A program made the position numbers and the translations under genes. Shown here piece after piece: positions 1 to 6,425 of a stretch of 11,153 bases of DNA. The first letter of the stretch is position 1, and every line of letters begins with the position of its first letter. This DNA comes from Croceicoccus sp. (GTDB lineage Bacteria > Pseudomonadota > Alphaproteobacteria > Sphingomonadales > Sphingomonadaceae): assembly GCA_029936705.1 (NCBI GenBank), contig JAPYSD010000062.1, positions 1 through 11,153 on the forward strand, written 5' to 3'. The notes beneath the pieces were generated by a model. It did no database searches. It saw only the letters and a program-made list of their open reading frames with translations, and was not told the origin of the DNA.

Positions 1-986
1 TCGACGCGGTGCTGGCCGCGCTGCCCAACCTCGCCGCCCCCGACGTGCCCGAGGGTGCGGACGAGGACGACAACGTCGAGATCGCCCGCTGGGGCACGCC
101 GCGAGAGTTCGACTTTCAGCCAAAGGAACATGCCGATTTCGGCCCGGCGCTCGGTCTCGATTTCGAGACTGCGGCGGCGATCAGCGGCGCGCGCTTCTCC
201 TTCATGCGCGGCCAGATGGCGCGGCTCAATCGCGCGCTGGGCGCGTTCATGCTCGACATGCAGGGCGATGCCGGGTTCGTGGAATGCAACCCGCCGCTGC
301 TGGTGCGCGACGAGGCCGCCTTCGGCACCGGGCAATTGCCCAAGTTCGAGGAAGACCTTTTCCGCACCACCGATGGCCGCTGGCTGATCCCCACGGCAGA
401 GGTGTCGCTGACCAATGCGGTGAACGGCCAGATCCTCGCGCACGATCAGCTTCCGATGAAGCTCACCGCGCTCACCCCTTGCTTCCGCAGCGAGGCGGGT
501 TCGGCGGGGCGCGATACGCGCGGCCTGATCCGCCAGCACCAGTTCGAGAAGGTGGAGCTGGTCGCCATCACCGCCCCCGACCAGTCGGAGCAGATGCACG
601 AGGACATGACCCGCGCGGCCGAAGGCGTGCTGGAAGCGCTGGAGCTGCCCTATCGCAAGATGCTGCTGTGCGCGGGCGACATGGGGTTCAGCGCGCGCAA
701 GACCTATGACCTGGAAGTATGGCTGCCGGGGCAGGACGCCTACCGCGAGATCAGCTCGATCTCGAACTGCGGGGATTTCCAGGCGCGGCGGATGAAGGCG
801 CGGTTCAAGCCCGAAGGGTCAAAGAAGACCGAGTTCGTCCACACGCTCAACGGATCGGGCCTGGCCGTGGGCCGCACTTTGGTCGCGGTGCTGGAAAATT
901 ACCAGCAGGCGGACGGGTCCGTGACCATCCCCAAGGCGCTGCATCCCTATACGGGCGGCCTCACCAAACTGGAGCCTGCGGCCTGA
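1..986 (+). CDS. serS: Seryl-tRNA synthetase, 5'-truncated by window edge
   Basis: Charges tRNA(Ser) (and tRNA(Sec) where present) with serine in the cytoplasm. The frame is open from base 3 with no start in view, so the gene begins upstream. About 327 residues are visible against a family length near 425; the missing part is most of the N-terminal coiled-coil arm that contacts the tRNA. The visible part starts at the end of that arm (LPNLAAPDVPEG, EDDNVE) and continues through the class II catalytic core. Motif 2 carries the ATP-binding arginine in PCFRSEAGSAGRDTRG, near base 475-525. The serine-pocket segment is LIPTAEVSLTN. Motif 3 is NGSGLAVGRTLVAVLENYQ, near base 850-905. The C-terminus ends normally with HPYTGG plus a short tail. 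The stop overlaps the surE start by one base, suggesting co-transcription and translational coupling. Identity is certain from these motifs. Confidence 0.97.
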   Translation, partial: DAVLAALPNLAAPDVPEGADEDDNVEIARWGTPREFDFQPKEHADFGPALGLDFETAAAISGARFSFMRGQMARLNRALGAFMLDMQGDAGFVECNPPLLVRDEAAFGTGQLPKFEEDLFRTTDGRWLIPTAEVSLTNAVNGQILAHDQLPMKLTALTPCFRSEAGSAGRDTRGLIRQHQFEKVELVAITAPDQSEQMHEDMTRAAEGVLEALELPYRKMLLCAGDMGFSARKTYDLEVWLPGQDAYREISSISNCGDFQARRMKARFKPEGSKKTEFVHTLNGSGLAVGRTLVAVLENYQQADGSVTIPKALHPYTGGLTKLEPAA

Positions 987-1762
987 TGCGCATCCTGCTG
1001 ACCAATGATGACGGCATCCACGCCCCCGGCCTCGACGTGCTCGAGGCTATCGCGCGCGAGCTGTCCGACGATATCTGGATCTGCGCCCCGTCCGAGGAGA
1101 TGTCGGGCGCGGGCCATTCGCTCACCCTCACCCGCCCGGTACGGCTGCGCCAGCACGGCGAGCGGCGCTTTTCCGTCACCGGCACGCCGACCGACGCAGT
1201 AACGATGGGCCTGCGCAAGGTGATGCCGGACAAGCCCGATTTGATCCTGTCGGGCGTCAATCGCGGCGCGAACCTTGCCGACGACATCACCTATTCGGGC
1301 ACCGTGTCCGCTGCGCTCGAAGGGGCGCTGGCGGGCGTGCGCTCGATCGCGCTCAGCCAGGTCTACAGCCACGAGGCGGCGGGAGAGAACGTATCCTTCG
1401 CCGCCGCGCGGGCATGGGGCGCGCGGGTCTTGCGCCCGCTGGTGGGCATGGACTTTTCCGATCGCACGTTGCTCAACATCAATTTCCCCGCCGTCCCGGC
1501 AGAACAAGTGCAGGGCATCCGCGTCGTGCGGCAGGGCTTCCACGACTACAGCCGCGGCACGCTGGTCGAGAGCATGGACCCGCGCGGCTTCCCCTATTTC
1601 TGGTTCGGGCTGGAACCGATCGAGCATACGCCTGGTCACGAGACCGACCTGGAAGCGGTGCAGGACGGCTTCGTCGCGGTGACCCCGCTGCAGCTCGACC
1701 TTACCCACTACGCCTCGCTCGACCGGCTGGCGGCGCGCTTCACGGACGACGATGGCGACTGA
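986..1762 (+). CDS. surE: 5'/3'-nucleotidase SurE
   Basis: Metal-dependent cytoplasmic phosphatase of the SurE family. Characterised members hydrolyse 5'- and 3'-nucleoside monophosphates and sometimes short polyphosphates, and are linked to stationary-phase survival. The product is 258 residues, normal for the family. It opens with MRILLTNDDGIHAPG. Expected metal ligands are present: D8 and D9 in the NDD motif, S40 and N92 (in SGVNRGANLADD). The following segment ITYSGTVSAALEG is also typical. The reading frame stays open far upstream, but only this ATG gives the canonical N-terminus. The ATG shares its A with the serS stop (TGATG), and a GGAG lies 11 bases upstream, so translation is probably coupled to serS. 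The 3' end overlaps the potassium-channel gene by 11 bases. Confidence 0.96.
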   Translation: MRILLTNDDGIHAPGLDVLEAIARELSDDIWICAPSEEMSGAGHSLTLTRPVRLRQHGERRFSVTGTPTDAVTMGLRKVMPDKPDLILSGVNRGANLADDITYSGTVSAALEGALAGVRSIALSQVYSHEAAGENVSFAAARAWGARVLRPLVGMDFSDRTLLNINFPAVPAEQVQGIRVVRQGFHDYSRGTLVESMDPRGFPYFWFGLEPIEHTPGHETDLEAVQDGFVAVTPLQLDLTHYASLDRLAARFTDDDGD

Positions 1763-2852
1763 GGAGACCCCCCGGGACGAGGCGATTTCCGAAAGCCCCG
1801 CGCAGCGCCGCCGGCGCGAGCGTCTGCGGCTGCACCGCCCGCTGCGCCGCCGGGTGAAACTGCCCGTCTGGGCCGACGTCTTCATCCGCCTGGGCGCGGC
1901 GCTGTCGCTGGTGTTCCTGGTCGTGCTGATCCACTGGTGGGACCGCACCGGACTGGTCGACAATGTCGACGGCCATGTCAGCTTCCTCGACGTGGTGTAT
2001 TTCACCATGATCTCGATCACTACCACCGGATTTGGCGACATCGCCCCCGTGTCCGACAACGCCCGCCTGATCGAGGCGGTGATCGTGACCCCGATCCGTT
2101 TCGCCGTCATCTTCATCTTCGTCGGCGCCGCCTATAATTTCGTCATCAAGAGAAGCTGGGAGAAGTGGCGCATGAACCGCATCCAGGAACGCCTGACCGA
2201 CCACTACATCGTGCTGGGCTTCGGCGTGTCGGGTTCGGAAGCCGTGGCCGAGCTGATCGCGCGCGGAACCGATCCCGAATGCATCGTGGTGATGGACAAT
2301 AGCGAGGAACGCCTCGCGCTGGCCGAACGGCTGGGCTGCAACGTGATGCAGGCCGATGCCACCCGCGACGATTCGCTGCGCGACGTGCGCATCGATCGCG
2401 CCGCCACGGTGCTGGTCAGCGCGGGGCGCGACGATGCCTCGATCCTGATCGTGCTGACGGTGCGCCACCTTGCGCCCACCGTGCCGATCACCGTCGTTAT
2501 CCGCGCGGCGGACAACGAGCTGCTGGCCAAGCAGGCGGGCGCGACCAACGTGATCAACCCCGTGCGCATGACCGGCCTGCTGCTGGCGGGCAGCGCCAGC
2601 GGGATGCATGTGGCAGACTATCTTGCCGATCTCGCCTCCGTCTCGGGCCGCGTGCAACTGGTGGAACGCCAGGCCAAGCCCGAGGACGTGGGCAAGCCGC
2701 TGCGCCACCTGGGCACCGGCAGCATCGGAGTGCGCCTCTACCGCAGGGGCCGGGCCATCGGCTATTGGGAGCCGGACGCCGAAGCGGTGGAGGAAGGCGA
2801 CATGATCGTGGTCATCCGCCCCACCCCCGACATGGGCGAAGGCGTGCTCTGA
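1752..2852 (+). CDS. Two-TM potassium channel with RCK (TrkA-N/TrkA-C) domain
   Basis: Predicted inner-membrane K+ channel of the Kch/MthK type, 366 residues. The N-terminus is cytoplasmic and very basic (many Arg between residues 19 and 36). TM1 lies at about 43-61, a pore helix at about 75-89, the selectivity filter TTTGFGD at 90-96 and TM2 at about 105-131. The RCK_N (Rossmann) domain follows from about 150, with the nucleotide-loop pattern GFGVSG at 156-161 and an acidic residue at the second strand (D182). A TrkA_C-like domain occupies about 293-357. RCK domains gate channels in response to ligands such as Ca2+, NAD(H) or ATP; the ligand here cannot be read from sequence. The filter is the GFG variant rather than the commoner GYG. 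The start overlaps surE by 11 bases and has only a weak ribosome-binding site, suggesting translational coupling. The family is clear; I would not assign a specific symbol. Confidence 0.9.
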   Translation: MATEETPRDEAISESPAQRRRRERLRLHRPLRRRVKLPVWADVFIRLGAALSLVFLVVLIHWWDRTGLVDNVDGHVSFLDVVYFTMISITTTGFGDIAPVSDNARLIEAVIVTPIRFAVIFIFVGAAYNFVIKRSWEKWRMNRIQERLTDHYIVLGFGVSGSEAVAELIARGTDPECIVVMDNSEERLALAERLGCNVMQADATRDDSLRDVRIDRAATVLVSAGRDDASILIVLTVRHLAPTVPITVVIRAADNELLAKQAGATNVINPVRMTGLLLAGSASGMHVADYLADLASVSGRVQLVERQAKPEDVGKPLRHLGTGSIGVRLYRRGRAIGYWEPDAEAVEEGDMIVVIRPTPDMGEGVL

Positions 2853-2872
2853 AATACGTAAAAATCCGGAGG

Positions 2873-2924
2873 TCGCTGTTATCTTTTTAACAAGTTTTTC
2901 ATTTTGTAATGAGTATAACAGCGA
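2873..2924. repeat. Perfect 10-bp inverted repeat in AT-rich spacer
   Basis: TCGCTGTTAT at 2873-2882 is exactly complementary to ATAACAGCGA at 2915-2924, separated by 32 mostly A/T bases. It lies in the 158-bp spacer between the K+ channel gene and the tadG-like gene, which is far more AT-rich than anything else in the window. It could be a dimeric regulator site upstream of the pseudopilin cassette, or a long-loop stem. Sequence alone does not decide. Confidence 0.6.
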
Positions 2925-3003
2925 TTGTGGGGAAATATCCCCGATTTTTACATGGCGTTTACTATAACCGGAAATAAGCCGGCAAATACGCCTGTCCTAT
3001 AAC
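2887..3003 (+). promoter_or_regulatory. AT-rich putative promoter/control region of the tadG-E-E cassette
   Basis: The sequence shows TTAACA at 2887-2892 (five of six matches to the sigma70 -35 box) and three TATAAC hexamers at 2914-2919, 2963-2968 and 2998-3003 (each five of six to TATAAT). None has an ideal 16-18 base spacing to a good -35 box; TTAACA to the first TATAAC is 21 bases. AT-richness in a GC-rich genome and position just upstream of an operon make promoter function likely, but the actual element and start site are uncertain. Confidence 0.4.
2929..2949 (+). terminator. Small hairpin GGGGA-AATA-TCCCC followed by T-rich run
   Basis: A five-base-pair stem (2929-2933 with 2938-2942) closes a four-base AATA loop and is followed after GA by TTTTT (2945-2949). 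This could be a weak intrinsic terminator for the serS-surE-channel transcript, about 75 bases past its last stop codon. It could equally be part of the control region of the next operon. Confidence 0.35.
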
Positions 3004-3010
3004 TGCGGCC

Positions 3011-5050
3011 ATGCAAGAGCCGCAAACCTCTTCCGCCAGCCGCTTCCTCGTTAGGTTTCGTAACGACGCGCGTGCATCGGTCAACACCATCGTGGCGCTC
3101 AGCCTGCCCGTCGTCATCGGCGCGGTCGGCCTCGCCTTCGATCTCAACCGGGGTTACGGCCAGCGGGTGATGAACCAGCGCGTGGCCGACATGGCGGCGC
3201 TGGCGACGGCAATGGAATACCAGCGCGACGACGCGATCGACATCGACGCGGTCGCGCGCATGATCGCCCTGGCCAACGGGCTGCAGGGCGCCACGGTCGA
3301 TGCCGAACTCCTCAGCAACTTCCCCGAGGATGGCGACAACTCGATCGAGGTGACGATCTCGCGGCCCATTCCCTTCATGCTGGCATCGGTGCTGGGCTTC
3401 TCGGGCAGCTACAACGTGACCGCCGACAGCGCGGCGATCGTGTCGACCACCGCGCAATATGCCGCGCCCTGCTTCCTCGCGCTCGACGCGGGCGGGGCCT
3501 CGCTGACGGTGAACGGCGGCGCGTCGATCAACGCGCCCAACTGCTCGGTGGCCGCAATCGGCGACCTCGACCAGAAGGGCCAGTCGATCACGGCCAGCGA
3601 CATCATCTCGGGCAGCGGCGACATCACGCTCAACCACGGTTCGCTCAATGCCAATTCGCTGCGCTATGGCGGCAGCCTCAACGTGCCGCAGTGGAACAGC
3701 GCGCTGCCCCCTGCCAAGGACCGGCACAATGTCGCGACCGCGCTGGCGGACCCGTGGGCGAACAACACCGAACTGGGCGCCGCGATCGCGCAGATCGGCG
3801 ATGCCGACCCGCTTCCGGCGCTGTCGGACCCGGTCACGCCGAACGGCAAGGACTTCGACTTCTCGTGGAAACCTAACTCAGCCGCCGCAGCATACCGCGT
3901 AGGGACCGGCGGCGAATATGTGCTGCCGGCGGGCACCTACAACATCAAGAAGTTCACGGTCGGCGGCGATAACAAAGTCACCTTCGCGTCCGGCTCGACC
4001 ATCACCATCTCAGGCGGCTTCGCCAATGGCGGCGGATCGACGGTCGATTTCGGGGATAGCGATGTCTTCGTGAACGGCGGCTTTGATACCGGCAGCGGCG
4101 GCGTCACCATTGGCGACGGCGTGCTGTGGATCGGCTCGGGCACTACCGCCTTTAAGGGCACCAACACCAAGGGCGACGGCAATGTCGTCATCAACGGCGA
4201 CGTGGCGCTGGGCGGCGGCCACTACCTGGAAATGGGCGTCGGCGATCATGCCTTCAAGTCGCTGACCTTGGGCGGCGGCGGCAACATGCTGCTGGGCGAC
4301 GGCGACCTGATCGTGGCGAAAGGCATCAAGATCAACGGCAACAGCGAGCTGAACGTCGGCGACGGCGAATACAACATCGGCGCCAGCAAGCAGGGCTATG
4401 CCATCAAGCTCGAGGGCAGCGCGCGCATGTTCATGGGCGACGGCGCATTCTCCGCGCACGGCGACATCGACACGCAGGGCGGCAGCGGCATCGTCTTTGG
4501 CGAGACCAACAACCATTACATCAAGGGCGACCTCAAGATCGCGGGCTCGGCCTTCTTCGGACCGGGCCGCTATACGATCGACGGCGATTTCGAAAACGGC
4601 ACCGGCGGCACCACCTGGCCGCAGACATCCTCGCTGAACGGCGAGAAATACGGCACCTGGGGCACAGGCTACGACATGGCGGGCCGCGACGTCAGCTTCA
4701 TCGCCTCGGGCACGCTCAAGCTGGCAGGCGGGGCCAAGACGAAGCTGCTGGCGGCATCGAAATCGGTCCTGGGGGCCGAGATCGCGACCCTGCTGTTCCA
4801 TTCCGACACCGCGGACAAGGCCAGCTGGACCGGCGGGTCGAACAATATCTTCGGCGGCGCGATCCACCTTCCCAAGACAGAGGTGTCGATGACCGGCGGC
4901 AATTCCACCAATGGCGGCGGCACCTGCTTCATGCTGATCGCGGGCAAGATCAAGGCCGCGGGCGGCGCGGTCGCGGGCAGCGCCTGCGTCTCGTCCGACG
5001 GATCGTCGGGCGGCGGTTCGGGCACCACCACGGTCAAGCTGGTGAAATGA
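3011..5050 (+). CDS. TadG-like pilus-assembly/pseudopilin protein with glycine-rich beta-solenoid repeat domain
   Basis: Predicted envelope protein of 679 residues. The N-terminus has a short basic cytoplasmic tail, one TM segment at about 24-43 (TIVALSLPVVIGAVGLAFD) and the following ADMAALATAM segment (59-68). This is the Tad/TadG-like architecture (Flp pilus-assembly TadE/G family). Residues 70-145 resemble the TadG stalk. From about 296 to 533 the protein is Gly/Asp-rich with a turn motif (GDG or a variant) about every 20 residues, suggesting a beta-solenoid. Many TadG proteins carry a von Willebrand A domain downstream of the TM; I see none. The only cysteines are C154, C178, C639 and C659, flanking the repeat region. 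The tail (660-673) is Ser/Gly/Thr-rich. There is no clear Shine-Dalgarno before this ATG, but later Mets would remove the TM. The last four bases overlap the next gene (ATGA). The precise function, pilus-associated or adhesive, is unknown. Confidence 0.8.
   Translation: MQEPQTSSASRFLVRFRNDARASVNTIVALSLPVVIGAVGLAFDLNRGYGQRVMNQRVADMAALATAMEYQRDDAIDIDAVARMIALANGLQGATVDAELLSNFPEDGDNSIEVTISRPIPFMLASVLGFSGSYNVTADSAAIVSTTAQYAAPCFLALDAGGASLTVNGGASINAPNCSVAAIGDLDQKGQSITASDIISGSGDITLNHGSLNANSLRYGGSLNVPQWNSALPPAKDRHNVATALADPWANNTELGAAIAQIGDADPLPALSDPVTPNGKDFDFSWKPNSAAAAYRVGTGGEYVLPAGTYNIKKFTVGGDNKVTFASGSTITISGGFANGGGSTVDFGDSDVFVNGGFDTGSGGVTIGDGVLWIGSGTTAFKGTNTKGDGNVVINGDVALGGGHYLEMGVGDHAFKSLTLGGGGNMLLGDGDLIVAKGIKINGNSELNVGDGEYNIGASKQGYAIKLEGSARMFMGDGAFSAHGDIDTQGGSGIVFGETNNHYIKGDLKIAGSAFFGPGRYTIDGDFENGTGGTTWPQTSSLNGEKYGTWGTGYDMAGRDVSFIASGTLKLAGGAKTKLLAASKSVLGAEIATLLFHSDTADKASWTGGSNNIFGGAIHLPKTEVSMTGGNSTNGGGTCFMLIAGKIKAAGGAVAGSACVSSDGSSGGGSGTTTVKLVK
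3932..4567 (+). repeat. About eleven ~20-residue degenerate coil repeats within the TadG-like protein
   Basis: Turn glycines recur at residues 308, 328, 348, 368, 388, 409, 429, 450, 476, 497 and 517 of the TadG-like protein, a spacing of 20-21 apart from one 26-residue step. Typical units read hydrophobic-x-GDG-x-hydrophobic-x-hydrophobic. Five units contain exactly GDG, all encoded GGC GAC GGC, at bases 4112, 4172, 4295, 4358 and 4436. The pattern is what a beta-solenoid (parallel beta-helix) produces; the fold is inferred, the period is directly visible. Confidence 0.75.
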
Positions 5051-5547
5051 TGATCGGACAATTCCTCAAGCAGTTTGGCCGCGACGAAAGCGGCGTCGCC
5101 GCGGTCGAATTCGCGCTGTGGTCGGTCGGCCTGTTCGTGCTGATCGCGGCGGGGCTGGATTTCGGGACCTATTACATCACCCGCAGCCATGTCGACGAAT
5201 CGCTGTCCGCCACCGCGATCAGCGCCTTCGACGCGCGCGCGAACGTGGCCTTCACCACGCTGCCGTCCTATGCCCGCGCCATGGCGAACGACAATTCGCT
5301 GGCGGTGTCGGTCAAGTGCAACGGCACCGCGGGAAGCTGCACCAACCTGTCGCGCAGCTGCGCCTGCCTGAACGCGGACCAGAGCTTTACCGCCCAGTCC
5401 TGCGGCACGGTATGCAGCGCCAGCGGCACCAGCGCGGGCTATTACCTCACGCTCGACGCGGACGCGAACTACAGCTCGGTCATCGTGCCCAGCCGCATGG
5501 TCGGCAACGGCCAGATCTCGCGCAGCATCACCCTCAGGCTGGAGTGA
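5047..5547 (+). CDS. TadE-like pseudopilin, cysteine-rich
   Basis: Predicted minor pseudopilin or assembly protein of the Tad/Flp system, 166 residues. The N-terminus reads RDESGVAAVEFAL (12-24) followed by a hydrophobic helix to about residue 38. It matches the prepilin-peptidase signature of TadE/TadF proteins: cleavage after G16 would place E21 at mature position +5. The periplasmic domain contains six cysteines between residues 91 and 123 (C91, C98, C105, C107, C119, C123), enough for three disulfides. The ATG at 5047 overlaps the tadG-like stop by four bases. A second in-frame ATG at 5050 is better spaced from the weak GGTGA at 5041-5045, so the true start may be one codon later. It lies in an operon with the flanking genes. 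Known TadE/TadF proteins are needed for Flp pilus assembly; whether this one acts with a Tad machine elsewhere in the genome cannot be seen. Confidence 0.85.
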   Translation: MMIGQFLKQFGRDESGVAAVEFALWSVGLFVLIAAGLDFGTYYITRSHVDESLSATAISAFDARANVAFTTLPSYARAMANDNSLAVSVKCNGTAGSCTNLSRSCACLNADQSFTAQSCGTVCSASGTSAGYYLTLDADANYSSVIVPSRMVGNGQISRSITLRLE

Positions 5548-5549
5548 GC

Positions 5550-5966
5550 ATGCTGCGGACCCTTCTTCGCGACGAGCATGGCGGCACCGCCATCGAATTC
5601 GCGCTGCTCGGCCCTGCGCTGGTGCTGATGCTGTTCGGCCTGATCGAGACGGGGCGCCTGTTCTGGACCCAGCACACGCTGGACGAGGTCGCCTATTCCA
5701 CCGTGCGCTGCATGTCGATCGGCACCGATTGCGAGGACCAGGCCGCGCAGCAGGACTGGGCCGTTGCCCGCGCGGGCGCCTATGGCGTGGCCATCGCAGC
5801 CGATGATGTCGCGGTGACGACCAATACCACCTGCAAGACCTTTGGCGGATCGAACCGCGTCGTGATCGATGCCGGCTTCAATTCGGTGATGACCGACCTG
5901 ATCCCCCAGTTCCCCAGCGCAGTCGAGGCCGAGGCCTGCTTCCCCCGCCTGGCCGAGGCGAGCTAG
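5550..5966 (+). CDS. TadE-like pseudopilin (second copy)
   Basis: Predicted pseudopilin of 138 residues, the third gene of the cassette. The N-terminal segment RDEHGGTAIEFALLGPALV is a textbook TadE pattern. Processing after G11 would place E16 at mature position +5, followed by a TM helix to about residue 33. Four cysteines (C54, C61, C95, C130) lie in the exported domain. The frame is open upstream to 5118, but that part overlaps the preceding gene in another frame and encodes Arg/His-rich shadow sequence. The ATG at 5550 is preceded by GGAG at 5541-5544 with five bases spacing, and starts three bases past the previous stop, so it is the likely start. An in-frame GTG at 5544 is a weaker alternative. 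It resembles the preceding TadE gene only in the N-terminal signature, so it is not a recent duplicate. Confidence 0.85.
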   Translation: MLRTLLRDEHGGTAIEFALLGPALVLMLFGLIETGRLFWTQHTLDEVAYSTVRCMSIGTDCEDQAAQQDWAVARAGAYGVAIAADDVAVTTNTTCKTFGGSNRVVIDAGFNSVMTDLIPQFPSAVEAEACFPRLAEAS

Positions 5967-5972
5967 GGCAAG

Positions 5973-5985
5973 GCCTTACCAAGGC
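5973..5985 (+). terminator. Short hairpin just after the pseudopilin cassette
   Basis: GCCTT (5973-5977), loop ACC, AAGGC (5981-5985), six bases past the stop of the last TadE-like gene. There is no T-run after it, so it is a weak candidate for an intrinsic terminator and may only stabilise the 3' end of the mRNA. Confidence 0.3.
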
Positions 5986-6024
5986 GATTACGACGCCCGG
6001 GCTGGCCGCCCTTCTCGGAAACGA

Positions 6025-6035
6025 CTTGTAACAAG
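6025..6035. promoter_or_regulatory. CTTGT-A-ACAAG palindrome upstream of small lipoprotein gene
   Basis: A perfect 5-bp inverted repeat around a single base, in the 164-bp gap between the pseudopilin cassette and the small lipoprotein gene. It has the size of a compact operator half-site pair. No clear -35/-10 pair could be fitted around it. The rest of this gap holds nothing else I recognise apart from the hairpin at 5973 and an A-rich stretch at about 6082-6092. Confidence 0.25.
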
Positions 6036-6130
6036 CGCGCCACATCGCAGCAAAGCGCGCGCGGTATCCGCCTGCATCCCCATAAAAAACAACCGGGGAC
6101 ATGAACGAAGTTCGCAGGACAGGAAAACCC

Positions 6131-6280
6131 ATGAAAATCACCGCATTGCTATGCGCGGCGGCCATGCTGGCCGGCTGCGCCTCGACCTCTTCGCCGGGCG
6201 GCGTCAACGCCGCCGGGGCCAGTGAACGGCCCGATATCGACCGCTGCATGTGGATCAAGCCGCGCTGCCGGGCGCGCTGA
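6131..6280 (+). CDS. Small predicted lipoprotein, 49 aa, unknown function
   Basis: Short gene of 49 codons, below usual ORF cut-offs. The product starts MKITALLCAAAMLAGC: a basic residue, a hydrophobic stretch and a lipobox LAGC at 13-16, so C16 would be lipidated after signal peptidase II cleavage. The mature peptide is only 34 residues: a Ser/Gly/Ala linker and a charged C-terminus DIDRCMWIKPRCRAR with two further cysteines (C39 and C46). AGGA at 6121-6124 gives a good ribosome-binding site six bases before the ATG. An in-frame ATG at 6101, behind GGGGA, would add ten residues (MNEVRRTGKP) ahead of the signal; I prefer 6131. The family is not recognised. Entericidin-like or other small envelope lipoproteins are possible analogues, but no homology is claimed. 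Confidence 0.65.
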   Translation: MKITALLCAAAMLAGCASTSSPGGVNAAGASERPDIDRCMWIKPRCRAR

Positions 6281-6387
6281 GGTTGGAGGGAAAACTCGGA
6301 CCTGCCCCTTGGCTGGCCGGGCGATCCCTCTATCAGGCCTGTCGCTGCGATCACGTGCCCGACCCGGCGCATCCCTCCCCTCGCGGC

Positions 6388-6409
6388 GGCAGGCCTTTTG
6401 CCTAATTTT
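6388..6409 (+). terminator. Weak hairpin with T-run before the torF-like gene
   Basis: AGGC (6391-6394) can pair with GCCT (6400-6403), or GGCA (6388-6391) with TGCC (6399-6402); TTTT follows at 6406-6409. It could end the small lipoprotein transcript. It is short and overlaps possible start codons of the next gene. The remainder of 6281-6425 shows no other recognisable element. Confidence 0.25.
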
Positions 6410-6425
6410 GCGGAGTAAACGCGTC

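Noticed and set aside
719..985. 89-residue upstream extension of the SurE frame
   Set aside because: It overlaps the end of serS in another frame and is Arg/Gly-rich. SurE proteins begin with MRILLTNDDG, matching the ATG at 986.
947..2116. 389-residue minus-strand frame across surE and the channel gene
   Set aside because: Antisense shadow of two well-supported genes; low-complexity Arg-rich composition and no family motifs.
1740..2708. 322-residue minus-strand frame across the channel gene
   Set aside because: Antisense shadow; His/Asp/Gly-rich with no domain signal, opposite a clear RCK channel.
4010..4867. 285-residue minus-strand frame opposite the TadG-like repeat region
   Set aside because: Ala/Val/Asp-rich complement of the GGC-rich repeats; no start context or homology signs.
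5118..5549. 144-residue upstream extension of the second TadE-like protein
   Set aside because: It overlaps the first TadE gene out of frame. The prepilin signature starts only after the ATG at 5550.
5878..6372. 164-residue minus-strand frame across the gap and the small lipoprotein gene
   Set aside because: Low-complexity Arg/Pro/Ser product with no motif and no ribosome-binding site. The plus-strand lipoprotein is better supported.
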